Shown here: positions 7,968-14,801 of the stretch, one piece after another | How the letters are laid out: each line of letters starts with the position of its first letter | Position numbering within the stretch: position 1 is the stretch's first letter | Assembly (NCBI GenBank): GCA_017744415.1 | Contig: JAGIBJ010000071.1 | Coordinates: 1 to 37,080, forward strand | Reading direction: 5' to 3' | Origin: Solirubrobacteraceae bacterium | GTDB taxonomy: Bacteria > Actinomycetota > Thermoleophilia > Solirubrobacterales > Solirubrobacteraceae | DNA length: 37,080 nucleotides | Notes under the pieces: generated by a model | What the model was told of the DNA's origin: nothing | Databases searched by the model: none | Seen by the model: the letters and a program-made list of their open reading frames with translations, nothing else | Position numbers and translations under genes: made by a program

Positions 7968-8357
7968 CTACGACGCCCGCTTCTTGACGACGATCGTGCC
8001 CTTCATCCACGGGTGTGGCGTGCAGTGGTACTTGAAGGTGCCGGTGCGGGTGGCCGTCCACGTGTAGCTCTTGCCGGTCGCCAGGAGCTTGCCCTTGGGG
8101 CCGCCCTTCTGGCTCGTCGTGGCGTTGTGCTTCATGTCGTCGCGGTTCGTCCACTTCACCTTCGTGCCGACCGTGATCGTGATCTTGGTCTTGGAGAAGG
8201 CCATGTCCTTGATGTTGATCCGGACGGTCTTCGTGGCCGCGGCATCCGCGCTGGCGGGGCCGCCACCGGAGCCCGTGGTGAGCAGCACGCCGAGGGTGGC
8301 CGCGAGCGTGACGGCGGCGAGGGCGATGAGGAGCAGGGCGCGGCGGTGCAGGGCCAT
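7968..8357 (-). CDS. Plastocyanin/azurin-type copper protein, exported
   Basis: This 129-residue protein has an N-terminal hydrophobic signal or anchor (RRALLLIALAAVTLAATLGVLL) and one cupredoxin domain. The four type-1 copper ligands can be placed: His in DDMKHNAT, Cys and His in YHCTPHP, and Met in the following WMKG. It should carry single electrons outside the membrane. ATG 8357 is chosen over an upstream frame extension because TACTTT lies 6 nt before it and the signal peptide then starts at once. No partner oxidase gene is adjacent. Confidence 0.85.
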   Translation of the reverse strand: MALHRRALLLIALAAVTLAATLGVLLTTGSGGGPASADAAATKTVRINIKDMAFSKTKITITVGTKVKWTNRDDMKHNATTSQKGGPKGKLLATGKSYTWTATRTGTFKYHCTPHPWMKGTIVVKKRAS

Positions 8358-8363
8358 GTGCCC

Positions 8364-8369
8364 AAAGTA
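8364..8369 (-). promoter_or_regulatory. -10 box of plastocyanin-like gene (leaderless)
   Basis: TACTTT on the minus strand with 6 nt to ATG 8357. Confidence 0.5.
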
Positions 8370-8452
8370 GTCGGCACCTCCGCGTGCCGCCACGCCTGAT
8401 CGGGCGCGTTCAGCGAACGTTTCTGGTCACCTTGCCCGCCGCTTGCCTGGGG

Positions 8453-8560
8453 TGGGCCGGTTTCACCCTCGCATGGCGACGGCAATCCAGCCCAGCGCTA
8501 GCGGCGGCCGCGGGCGTGGGCCGGTTTGCCCCCGTGTGTCGACGGCAATCCGGCCCAGCG
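8453..8560. repeat. Two tandem copies of a 44-bp hairpin element, period 64 bp
   Basis: Copies lie at 8453-8496 and 8517-8560. Both begin TGGGCCGGTTT and end with CGACGGCAATCC then GCCCAGCG. In copy 2 the arms TGGGCCGG.TTGCC and GGCAA.CCGGCCCA (8517-8557) pair over 13 bp with one T-T mismatch; copy 1 has more mismatches. Copy 2 and its spacer are read as the C-terminal codons of the gene at 8498-9292. Confidence 0.85.
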
Positions 8561-9292
8561 CAAACCCAGGGTGAGGTTGGCGGTGAGGAGGCGGTGGTCG
8601 CTGAGGGCGGCGGCGCCGTCGAGCGTCTTGGGGCGGCGGGCGCTGCGACTGCCGCCGGGGGTGAGGATGACGCCGGGCGTGGCGAGCACGTGGTCGACAC
8701 GATCGCCGGCCAGCCACTCGAGTCCGGTGGCGGCGGCCACCGCACGGGCGGAGTCGGGTTGCACGTTGAGGTCGCCGAGAAGGACGAACGGGCCGCCGTC
8801 GGCCCAGCGCCGCATCCGCTCGATCGCACGTTCGAGATCGCGCACTGCCTCGGCCTCCGGCTTGTTGTGGGTGTGCACGTTGCCGAGCCAGAGCCCGTGC
8901 AGCTCGAGGCGGATCGCCTGCACGGAGCGGCGCTGCGGCGCACGCCTGAGCGTCGCCGCGCGACCGTCGGCGATGCGACCGGCGGCGGGCCGCACGAGCA
9001 ACGCGTTCACGGCCGCGCCCTTCACGCCGAGCCGCTCCGGGTCGGCCGCCGAGAGGCAGCGCTGCACGACCGGGAGCATGCCGCGCATCAGCGACGTGCG
9101 GGTGACGCGCAAGCTCGCGCCGCAGGCGTCCGCGAGCGGGCGCGCGAACCACGGCGGGCACTCCTGCAGCCCGCACACGTCCCAGTCGGTGGCGGCAAGC
9201 GCGGCGGCGTAGTCGGGGAGCAGGTCGGCGCGCACCGGCGGCTGCGCGCGCCCGTGGAACAGGTTCCAAGTCGCCACCCGCAACTCACTCAC
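8498..9292 (-). CDS. Endonuclease/exonuclease/phosphatase family protein
   Basis: The 264-residue product has the DNase I-like metal-dependent fold. Key residues are visible: Asn in VATWNLFHG, Glu in GLQECPPWF, GNVHTHNK, GDLNVQ for catalysis, and the C-terminal SDH of LSDHRL. The substrate (nucleic acid or phosphoester) cannot be told. GTG 9292 was chosen because the motif ATWN then starts at residue 7 and TAGCGT lies exactly 7 nt upstream. The last 20 or so residues, after LTANLTLGL, are encoded by a hairpin repeat (8517-8560) and look like a recent add-on, since the fold should end at the SDH strand. Confidence 0.8.
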   Translation of the reverse strand: MSELRVATWNLFHGRAQPPVRADLLPDYAAALAATDWDVCGLQECPPWFARPLADACGASLRVTRTSLMRGMLPVVQRCLSAADPERLGVKGAAVNALLVRPAAGRIADGRAATLRRAPQRRSVQAIRLELHGLWLGNVHTHNKPEAEAVRDLERAIERMRRWADGGPFVLLGDLNVQPDSARAVAAATGLEWLAGDRVDHVLATPGVILTPGGSRSARRPKTLDGAAALSDHRLLTANLTLGLRWAGLPSTHGGKPAHARGRR

Positions 9293-9299
9293 CCCGCGC

Positions 9300-9305
9300 A
9301 CGCTA
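9300..9305 (-). promoter_or_regulatory. -10 box of the endonuclease-family gene (leaderless)
   Basis: TAGCGT on the minus strand with 7 nt to GTG 9292. Confidence 0.55.
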
Positions 9306-9313
9306 CCCCGGGG

Positions 9314-9347
9314 TCCCGCGGGCGTCGCCCTGCGGGTCCCCGCGGGA
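9314..9347. repeat. Interspersed palindromic element, copy 1
   Basis: TCCCGCGGG (9314-9322) and CCCGCGGGA (9339-9347) are the arms of a hairpin; the loop begins CGTCGCC. A closely matching element is at 27503-27535, 18 kb away. It lies between the divergent endonuclease-family and argF promoters. Confidence 0.75.
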
Positions 9348-9395
9348 TCGCGACGGCCAGACACCGCCCGTTCACGGGACGAACGAGGCCCGCGC

Positions 9396-9401
9396 TAGGC
9401 T
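9396..9401 (+). promoter_or_regulatory. -10 box of argF (leaderless)
   Basis: TAGGCT with exactly 7 nt to the TTG start at 9409. No convincing -35; TTCACG at 9371-9376 is 19 bp upstream. Confidence 0.6.
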
Positions 9402-9408
9402 CTGCGAC

Positions 9409-10281
9409 TTGACACGCCACCTGCTCACCGGGGCGGAGCTCTCCGCCGACGAGATTCACGCCCTCCTCGACCGCGCCCTGGAGCTCAAGCGCGAGCCCAG
9501 CCAGCCGCAGGTGCTCGGCGGCCGATCGGTGGCGCTGATCTTCGAGAAGCCGTCCACTCGCACGCGGCTCACGTTCGACACCGGCGTGCACGAGCTCGGC
9601 GGCCATCCCGTCGTCCTGCGCGGCGACGAGATGCAGCTGAGCCGCGGCGAATCGCCCCGCGACACCGCGCTCGTCCTCAGCCGACACGTGAGCGCGATCG
9701 GCATCCGCACTGGCGCCGACGCCATCATCGAAGAGCTTGCCGAGCACGCGACCGTGCCCGTGATCAACATGCTCACGGCCGGTCACCATCCCTGCCAGGC
9801 ACTCGCCGACCTCCTCACGCTCAAGGAGGCGTTCGGCGACGTGCGCGGTCTCAAGCTCGCGTACGTCGGCGACGGCAACAACGTCGCGCGGTCGCTCGCG
9901 ATCGTCGGTGGGCTCGCCGGCGTCGAGATCGCCGTCGCCTCCCCGCCGGGCTACGAACTCGAGCCCGAGGCCGGCGGGACGCGCCACACCGATCCGTACG
10001 AGGCGGTCGCCGGAGCGCACGCGATCTACGCCGACGTGTGGGTGAGCATGGGTGACGAAGAGACCGCTGACGAGCGCCGCGCCGCCCTCGAGCCCTACCG
10101 CATCGACGACGCGCTCCTCGAGGCCGCCGCGCCCGACGCCATCGCCCTGCACTGCCTCCCCGCCCACCCCGGCGAGGAGATCACCGAGTCCGTCCTCTAC
10201 GGCGAGCGCCAGCGCATCTGGGACCAGGCGGAGAACCGCCGCCACGCCCAGAAGGCGCTCATCGAGCTGCTCGTCTCCTGA
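9409..10281 (+). CDS. argF: Ornithine carbamoyltransferase
   Basis: ArgF makes citrulline from ornithine and carbamoyl phosphate in arginine synthesis. The 290-residue protein carries the carbamoyl-phosphate motif EKPSTRTRLTF (about residues 46-56), HPCQALADL near the middle, DGNNVARS, and the ornithine-binding HCLP of ALHCLPAHPGEE. It is slightly shorter than many family members (about 300-330) but no motif is missing. The start is TTG 9409, 7 nt behind TAGGCT. It stands alone here, with no other arg gene in the window. A perfect hairpin 17 bp after the stop should end its transcript. Confidence 0.95.
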   Translation: MTRHLLTGAELSADEIHALLDRALELKREPSQPQVLGGRSVALIFEKPSTRTRLTFDTGVHELGGHPVVLRGDEMQLSRGESPRDTALVLSRHVSAIGIRTGADAIIEELAEHATVPVINMLTAGHHPCQALADLLTLKEAFGDVRGLKLAYVGDGNNVARSLAIVGGLAGVEIAVASPPGYELEPEAGGTRHTDPYEAVAGAHAIYADVWVSMGDEETADERRAALEPYRIDDALLEAAAPDAIALHCLPAHPGEEITESVLYGERQRIWDQAENRRHAQKALIELLVS

Positions 10282-10298
10282 GCCACGCAGTGTCCCCG

Positions 10299-10320
10299 AT
10301 GCGTGCGATAGCGCACGCAT
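10299..10320 (+). terminator. Terminator hairpin after argF
   Basis: ATGCGTGCG (10299-10307) and CGCACGCAT (10312-10320) form a perfect 9-bp stem with a 4-nt loop shortly after the argF stop at 10281. Confidence 0.65.
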
Positions 10321-10365
10321 GTGCGGTTCGGCACGAATCCCCCTCCTTTTGCGGTGCGAGTCGGG

Positions 10366-10371
10366 CACACT
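10366..10371 (+). promoter_or_regulatory. -10 box of the gene at 10379 (leaderless)
   Basis: CACACT with 7 nt to GTG 10379. Confidence 0.45.
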
Positions 10372-10378
10372 CTCCCGC

Positions 10379-10972
10379 GTGACTCCGCGAAGGACGCCGA
10401 GCGACGACCAGGTTCGTGACGCTCTCGGAGAGGTAGGAGACGCGCTCCAGCGAGCGATCGTCCTGTCCTCCGACCGCGTGCAGTCCGTCCTCGAAGACGC
10501 CGTCCTCCGTGGCCGCATGACGCGCCGCGACGCCGAGGATCTCGCCGCCAACCTCGTCACGCTGGGCCGCGAACAGGCCCAAGAGCTGCGCACCACGCTC
10601 GCGCGCTCCGTCGGCGACACCGTCGCCAGCGCCGGCGAAGCGGTCGCCAACGCTGCCGGCGCCGTGCACCCCCGCGGCGGCAAGCGCCGCCGCACCCACC
10701 GCGACACCGCCGGCGCCCCGGCCCCCAAGGCCTCCGCGAACGGGAACGGCAGCGGCTCAGACGACGCCATCCCCACGCCCCCCGCGAAGTTCGCCAAGGC
10801 GGCCACCACCTCCAACGTGCCGGACGACCCGAGCGCGCTCACCGCCAAGCAGCTCACCGAGCTCGCGGCCACCCTCACCACCTCAGAGCTCTGGGCGTTG
10901 CGCGAGCTCGAAGCCGCCGGCAAGGCACGATCGACCGTCCTGAAGGCGATCGATCGTAAGCTGGACCGGTGA
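10379..10972 (+). CDS. Helical protein with a DUF8129-like C-terminus
   Basis: The 197-residue product has three parts. An N-terminal helical region (about residues 10-75) contains DAVLRGRMTRRDAEDLAANLV, like the helical segments of phasin-type and related actinobacterial proteins. A disordered linker rich in Ala, Pro, Gly and Lys follows. A C-terminal helix pair reads LTTSELWALRELEAAGKAR then STVLKAIDRKL, the pattern of the small DUF8129-type domain common in actinobacteria. No enzymatic motif is visible, and its role is unknown. GTG 10379 is set by the CACACT box 7 nt upstream. Its stop overlaps the start of the next gene (GTGA), so they are translationally coupled. Confidence 0.7.
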   Translation: MTPRRTPSDDQVRDALGEVGDALQRAIVLSSDRVQSVLEDAVLRGRMTRRDAEDLAANLVTLGREQAQELRTTLARSVGDTVASAGEAVANAAGAVHPRGGKRRRTHRDTAGAPAPKASANGNGSGSDDAIPTPPAKFAKAATTSNVPDDPSALTAKQLTELAATLTTSELWALRELEAAGKARSTVLKAIDRKLDR

Positions 10973-11400
10973 GCGACCTGTCCGCCTCCAGCAAGCGCAC
11001 CCTCGGCGAGAAGATCTTCGGCCCGAGGACGATCGGCGTCATCTTCATCGCGCCCGGGATCCTGCACCTCGTGCGGCCCAAGATCTACGAGCCGATCATG
11101 CCGCCGCAGCTGCCGAATCCGCGCGAGCTGATCCTCATCAGCGGTGTTGCAGAGATCGTCGGCGGCGCGCTCTTCATCCCGCGCGGCACGCGGACCTTCG
11201 CGAGCTGGTGGCTCTTCCTGCTCCTCATCGCGGTGTTCCCGAGCAACATCTACATGACGATGCAGCCCAAGTTCCAGAAGTCCGTCCCCGGCGGCCTCCC
11301 GGCGCTTCTTGCCCGCCTCCCGCTGCAGTTCATCGGCATGTGGTGGGTCCGCGAACTCGCCAAGCGGAGTGCTGGCGACGGCGCCTCGCACGCACGCTGA
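10969..11400 (+). CDS. DoxX-like small membrane protein
   Basis: The 143-residue protein has about four hydrophobic helices: TIGVIFIAPGILHLV, LILISGVAEIVGGALF, WWLFLLLIAVFPSNIYM and LPLQFIGMWWV. The sequence FIAPGILHLVRP and the later GVAEIVGGALFI are typical of the DoxX/YphA-like family. The function of this family is poorly defined; some members belong to thiol- or oxidative-stress complexes. The start GTG overlaps the upstream stop by 4 bases, which makes it the second gene of a two-gene operon. Confidence 0.7.
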   Translation: MSDLSASSKRTLGEKIFGPRTIGVIFIAPGILHLVRPKIYEPIMPPQLPNPRELILISGVAEIVGGALFIPRGTRTFASWWLFLLLIAVFPSNIYMTMQPKFQKSVPGGLPALLARLPLQFIGMWWVRELAKRSAGDGASHAR

Positions 11401-11435
11401 GCCACCCATCCAACCCCCGCTTTACTCCGAATCCA

Positions 11436-12902
11436 ATGAGTGACTCTTCCGACGGCACCGTCAGTGCTTCGCCGATCAAGGCGGAGCTCGCGAACGACCG
11501 CACGCTCGTCGAGGGGCGCCCGAACCGCGGCGACCAGATCGAGCTCACGGTCGAGTCGTTCGCGCATGGCGGTGCCGGCGTCGCCCGCATGGACGGCACC
11601 GGCTACGTCGTGTTCGTCACCGGTGCGATCCCCGGCGACCGCGTGCTCGCTGAGATCGGCAAGCGCAAGCGCAGCTTCGCCGAGGCCCGCACCATCGAGC
11701 TGCTGGAGCCTTCGCCCGATCGCGTCGAGCCGCGCGGCGACCACCCCGGCGCGCCGTGGCAGGTGCTCAGCTACGAGCGTCAGCTCGTCGAGAAGGCCGC
11801 GCAGGTGAAGGACGCGATGGTGCGCCTCGGCCAGTTCGAGGATCCGCCGATGCGCGACATCGTCCCGGCGGTCGAGCAGTGGCGCTACCGCAACAAGATC
11901 GAGTTCTCGTTCGCGCCCGACGCCGGTGCCGAGGGCGGCATCGCCTGCGGCTTCCACCCGCCCGGCGAGTGGTGGCGCGTGGTCGACGTCGAGGATTTCG
12001 TCCTCGCCTCCGAGCGCATGAACGCCGCGCGCGCACAGGTCGTCGGCTGGGCCCGCGCCCACGGCGTCGCCGCGTTCGACCGCAAGACCCGCACCGGCTC
12101 GCTGCGCAACCTCGTCATCCGCGAGGGCAAGCGCACCGGCCAGCTCCAGGTGCGGCTCGTCGTCTCCGAGACCGGCCTGCGCTCGCTCGATCTCGAGTCG
12201 CTCATCGACGCCGTCGACTGCGACGGCCTTCTGCTCACCCGCACGAGCGCCGAGGCCGAGGTCACCCACGGCGGCGAGACGATCCTGCTCGCCGGCCGCG
12301 AGCGCCTCGAGGAGGAGCTCCACGGCATCACCTACCGCGTGAGCGCCGAGGCGTTCTTCCAGACCAACACCGAGATGGCCGAGGAGCTCTACGCGCTCGT
12401 CCGCGATGCCGCCGCCCTCGAGGGCTGGGAGCGGCTCGTCGACCTCTACTGCGGCATCGGCACCATCGGTCTCACGCTCGCCCCGCGCGCCGCCGAACTC
12501 TGGGGCATCGAGTCGATCCCGCAGGCGATCGACGACGCCATGGAGGCTGCGCAGCGCGAGGGTTACAAGGATCGCGCAAGCTTCGTCGTCGGCGACGTGC
12601 GCATCGCCCTTCCCGCCCTGCTCGAGCGCGGCTTCAAGCCCGATGTCGCCGTCGTCGATCCGCCCCGCGCCGGCCTCTCCCAGAAGGTCGTGCGCCGCAT
12701 CGTCGACGCCGCCCCCAAGCGGCTCGTCTACGTGAGCTGCAACCCCACGACGCTCGCGCCCAACGCGCGCCAGCTCGTCGACGCCGGCTACGTGCTGCAG
12801 TCGGTGCAGCCGGTCGACATGTTCCCCCAAACGCCCCATATCGAGACGGTCGCCGTCTTCGAGCGCGGGCCGAATGGGGTGCAGAATCCGGATCGCGACT
12901 GA
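11436..12902 (+). CDS. TRAM-domain RNA (uracil-5-)-methyltransferase lacking Fe-S cysteines
   Basis: This 488-residue RumA/TrmA-family enzyme should transfer a methyl group from SAM to C5 of a uridine in rRNA or tRNA. The N-terminal TRAM domain spans about residues 28-90 (IELTVESFAHGGAGVARMDG, FVTGAIPGDRV). The SAM fold has DLYCGIGTIGLTLA, Gln in AEAFFQTN, and VVDPPRAGLS. The nucleophile is Cys435 in YVSCNPTTL. RumA-type enzymes normally bind a 4Fe-4S cluster through a CxxxxxCxxC block after the TRAM domain; here that place reads EPRGDHPGAPWQVL with no cysteine. The exact RNA target cannot be assigned. ATG 11436 has TTTACT 9 nt upstream. Confidence 0.85.
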   Translation: MSDSSDGTVSASPIKAELANDRTLVEGRPNRGDQIELTVESFAHGGAGVARMDGTGYVVFVTGAIPGDRVLAEIGKRKRSFAEARTIELLEPSPDRVEPRGDHPGAPWQVLSYERQLVEKAAQVKDAMVRLGQFEDPPMRDIVPAVEQWRYRNKIEFSFAPDAGAEGGIACGFHPPGEWWRVVDVEDFVLASERMNAARAQVVGWARAHGVAAFDRKTRTGSLRNLVIREGKRTGQLQVRLVVSETGLRSLDLESLIDAVDCDGLLLTRTSAEAEVTHGGETILLAGRERLEEELHGITYRVSAEAFFQTNTEMAEELYALVRDAAALEGWERLVDLYCGIGTIGLTLAPRAAELWGIESIPQAIDDAMEAAQREGYKDRASFVVGDVRIALPALLERGFKPDVAVVDPPRAGLSQKVVRRIVDAAPKRLVYVSCNPTTLAPNARQLVDAGYVLQSVQPVDMFPQTPHIETVAVFERGPNGVQNPDRD

Positions 12903-12918
12903 GTCGCCGGGGGTTTCC

Positions 12919-13022
12919 GCGGGGTGGTGGTGACCCCTGCGCGGACACCCTCACGCCCGGGCTCGCAAGCTCGCGCGGCCTCCGGTAGGGCACTGTCCGC
13001 TCCAGGGTCACCACCACCCCGC
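12919..13022. repeat. 104-bp inverted repeat with 29-nt arms
   Basis: The left arm (12919-12947) begins GCGGGGTGGTGGTGACCC and the right arm (12994-13022) ends with its exact complement, an 18-bp perfect match; the inner 11 positions match at 8. The 46-nt centre is GC-rich. It starts 16 bp after the methyltransferase stop and may be an oversized terminator or a miniature mobile element without genes. Confidence 0.85.
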
Positions 13023-13040
13023 TCGCCGCCACTTGGCCTC

Positions 13041-13060
13041 GGCGCGGTCCGGACCGCGCC
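13041..13060. repeat. Perfect 20-bp palindrome
   Basis: GGCGCGGTCC (13041-13050) is followed directly by its exact complement GGACCGCGCC (13051-13060). The lack of any spacer suits a dimeric protein site rather than an RNA hairpin. The nearest promoter box is 156 bp downstream. Confidence 0.6.
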
Positions 13061-13083
13061 GCCGTCGTCCGTGTTCGAGGGTT

Positions 13084-13161
13084 GGCGCCGGCCTTTTGCC
13101 TCCGGCGGGTCGGCGATCTGAGTCGGGCGCCGGCCTTTTGCCTCCGGCGGGTCGGCGATCT
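13084..13161. repeat. Two identical 36-bp copies, period 42 bp
   Basis: The 36-bp unit at 13084-13119 recurs unchanged at 13126-13161. Each begins GGCGCCGGCCTTTTGCC and ends TCGGCGATCT; GCCGG and CCGGC inside it can form a short stem around the TTTTG segment. The 6-bp spacer differs from neighbouring sequence. Identity suggests recent duplication. Confidence 0.85.
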
Positions 13162-13215
13162 AAAACGGATGCCGATTCGAGGGCTTCCCCCGATGGCGTG
13201 GCGCCACCGCGCCGC

Positions 13216-13221
13216 TACGGT
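13216..13221 (+). promoter_or_regulatory. -10 box of the secreted-protein gene (leaderless)
   Basis: TACGGT with 7 nt to GTG 13229; the ATG at 13232 follows directly. Confidence 0.5.
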
Positions 13222-13228
13222 GGGGAGC

Positions 13229-14173
13229 GTGATGAGGTGGATCTTGCTCTCGGTGCTTGCACTCTCGGTCGTCGCTCCGGCGGCGCGGGGTGCGGAATCG
13301 CTCGGATTCAGTGACGCCGGCGTGACGCCGGCTGCGGTCGCTGCGCCTGGGAACGCCACGGTGGCGTTCGTGGTGACGGCGCCAGCGGGCGGCAACACGA
13401 CGACGTTCACCGTGCGGCCGCCAGCGTTGGGGCGCGTCGGCAACAACGTTGGCCATCCCAAGGGGTGGCGTCGCGCCGAGGACGGGACTGGCTCGCCGGG
13501 CGTGCCTTCGCTCAACGTGAAGGGCGCGCGCCTCGACGGCCCCGGCACGCTGATCGAAGGCGCACGCACCATGGAGGCCTACTCGCGCGCTGGGTGCGTG
13601 CGAGACGGCGTCGGCACCTGGGGGAGCACGATGTGGTTCCGGCTCGATCTGCCCGCGGGGCAGACGACGCGGGTGCTGGTCGACGTGACCCTGCCGCGCG
13701 GGCTCGCCGGTCGATCACCGATCCTCGAGCTCACGCCCACCGCGTGGCAGCCCGCGGTGCCGCCGGTCAACGACCTCGCGTTCCCGATCGGCGCCAAGGG
13801 CGCTGGGCTGCAGGTGCCCGTCCCGCGGAGCAGCGGCGTCAGCGACGTCGTCACGCTGGAGCGGCTCCCCGGCAAGCACGGCATCCAGCAGCTTTCGGGC
13901 GTCGTCTTCCCGGCCCGTGCCGGGCAGCGCGTGGAGGTCGTCGGTCGTTCGGCGCGCAAGGCCAGCCGGGTTTGGGCCTACTTCGCGCTCGACAACATCC
14001 TGCGCAACACCATCACCGATCAGCGCGTGCTCGCCGAGGCCACCACCGACGCCAACGGTCGTTGGCACGCGAACGCCAAGCTCGCGGGCCGCACGACGTT
14101 CGTTGCCCGCACGACCAAGGGCCTGAAGGGCCAGTCGACGCGCGGCGCCAGCTGCCCGCTCACGCTCGGCTGA
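13229..14173 (+). CDS. Secreted protein of unknown function
   Basis: The product (about 314 residues) starts with a clear signal peptide, MRWILLSVLALSVVAPAARGAES, with a likely cut after ARG-A. The mature part is rich in beta-type segments (NATVAFVVTAPAGGNTTTFTV, MWFRLDLPAGQTTRVLVDV, QRVEVVGRSARKASRVW) and has a single pair of cysteines, one in AGCVRDG and one near the end in ASCPLTLG. The C-terminal 110 residues look like a beta-sandwich of the type seen in extracellular actinobacterial proteins. I do not recognise a catalytic motif. GTG 13229 is 7 nt behind TACGGT; the adjacent ATG 13232 could be used instead. Confidence 0.6.
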   Translation: MMRWILLSVLALSVVAPAARGAESLGFSDAGVTPAAVAAPGNATVAFVVTAPAGGNTTTFTVRPPALGRVGNNVGHPKGWRRAEDGTGSPGVPSLNVKGARLDGPGTLIEGARTMEAYSRAGCVRDGVGTWGSTMWFRLDLPAGQTTRVLVDVTLPRGLAGRSPILELTPTAWQPAVPPVNDLAFPIGAKGAGLQVPVPRSSGVSDVVTLERLPGKHGIQQLSGVVFPARAGQRVEVVGRSARKASRVWAYFALDNILRNTITDQRVLAEATTDANGRWHANAKLAGRTTFVARTTKGLKGQSTRGASCPLTLG

Positions 14174-14190
14174 GGCGCCGGGAGCGGTGC

Positions 14191-14196
14191 CACACT
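14191..14196 (+). promoter_or_regulatory. -10 box of the SRPBCC gene (leaderless)
   Basis: CACACT with 7 nt to ATG 14204. Confidence 0.45.
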
Positions 14197-14203
14197 CGGG
14201 CCG

Positions 14204-14623
14204 ATGCTGCGGCACGAGGCGATGAGCAGCGCGGATCCGGAGGTGGCGTGGGCGCTGCTGTCGGAGCCGGCGCGCTGGCGGGAGTGGGCGCCGCACCTGC
14301 GCGGGGCGAGCGGGCTCGGGTCTCCCGCGGTCGAGGGATCGGCGCTCGGCGTTGCCTGGCTCGCGGGCCTGGTGCCGGTGCCGGTGCGGGTCGAGCTCGT
14401 GGAGCGCTCCGCCGAGCGCAGCCATTGGGAGTGGAAGGCCGGCGTGGTGCACTTCGACCACGCGGTGCGGCCGCTGCCTGGCGGCAGGTGCAGCGTGTCG
14501 ATCACGCTTCGCGCTCCGTGGCCGCTCGAGCGTGCGCTCGCGGTGAGCTACTGGCTGCTCGTGCGCGTGCTCGTCGATCGGCTGGCGCGAGTGGCTGAGC
14601 GCGAGGCACTCGTCGCCGCCTGA
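14204..14623 (+). CDS. SRPBCC-family (START-like) protein
   Basis: The 139-residue product has the layout of a single Bet v1/START-like ligand-binding domain. An N-terminal strand (HEAMSSADPEVAWALLSEPARWREWAPHL) is followed by strands ending in EWKAGVVHFDHAVRPL and CSVSITLRAPWP, then a long C-terminal helix (ALAVSYWLLVRVLVDRLARVAE) that closes the pocket. The phrase PARWREWAPHL is typical of polyketide-cyclase-like and dehydrase-like members. The ligand is unknown. It has its own promoter box 7 nt upstream and starts 30 bp after the secreted-protein gene. Confidence 0.65.
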   Translation: MLRHEAMSSADPEVAWALLSEPARWREWAPHLRGASGLGSPAVEGSALGVAWLAGLVPVPVRVELVERSAERSHWEWKAGVVHFDHAVRPLPGGRCSVSITLRAPWPLERALAVSYWLLVRVLVDRLARVAEREALVAA

Positions 14624-14644
14624 CTTACTGGCGCGGCCCGCAGC

Positions 14645-14746
14645 GGCGAGAACGTCTTGCCGTGGCGACGACAACGTCTCAGGCTGCCGAGCGGCAGCCG
14701 CAAGCCAGTGACGAAAACGCCTCGCCTTTGCGACGAAAACGTCCCG
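14645..14746. repeat. Degenerate direct repeats, core GACGAAAACGTC
   Basis: Four related copies lie at about 14646-14658, 14664-14680, 14709-14724 and 14729-14746. The two best share GACGAAAACG, 22 bp apart; the second and third are 43 bp apart, close to twice that. They lie upstream of the F420-reductase-like gene and could be binding sites on one DNA face. Confidence 0.45.
14682..14699. terminator. Perfect 8-bp hairpin after the SRPBCC gene
   Basis: GGCTGCCG (14682-14689) and CGGCAGCC (14692-14699) are separated by only AG. It may be a terminator or an operator inside the direct-repeat region. Confidence 0.4.
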
Positions 14747-14801
14747 CGCTGTCGGGGTCTGGCGCACTAGCATCGGCACCGAGTCGAGCGAGGGGTATGG
14801 C

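Larger units (their letters stand above)
12903..13228. other. Noncoding stretch packed with symmetric repeats
   Basis: Between the methyltransferase and the secreted-protein gene these 326 bases hold three repeats in succession: a large imperfect inverted repeat (12919-13022), a perfect 20-bp palindrome (13041-13060) and a tandem pair (13084-13161). A TACGGT promoter box lies at 13216. No gene is visible. Confidence 0.6.

Noticed and set aside
12930-13572. Minus-strand frame opposite the secreted-protein gene with repeated SPTRRRQKAGA
   Set aside because: The repeated residues come from the 42-bp-period noncoding repeat, and the rest is a shadow of the plus-strand gene.
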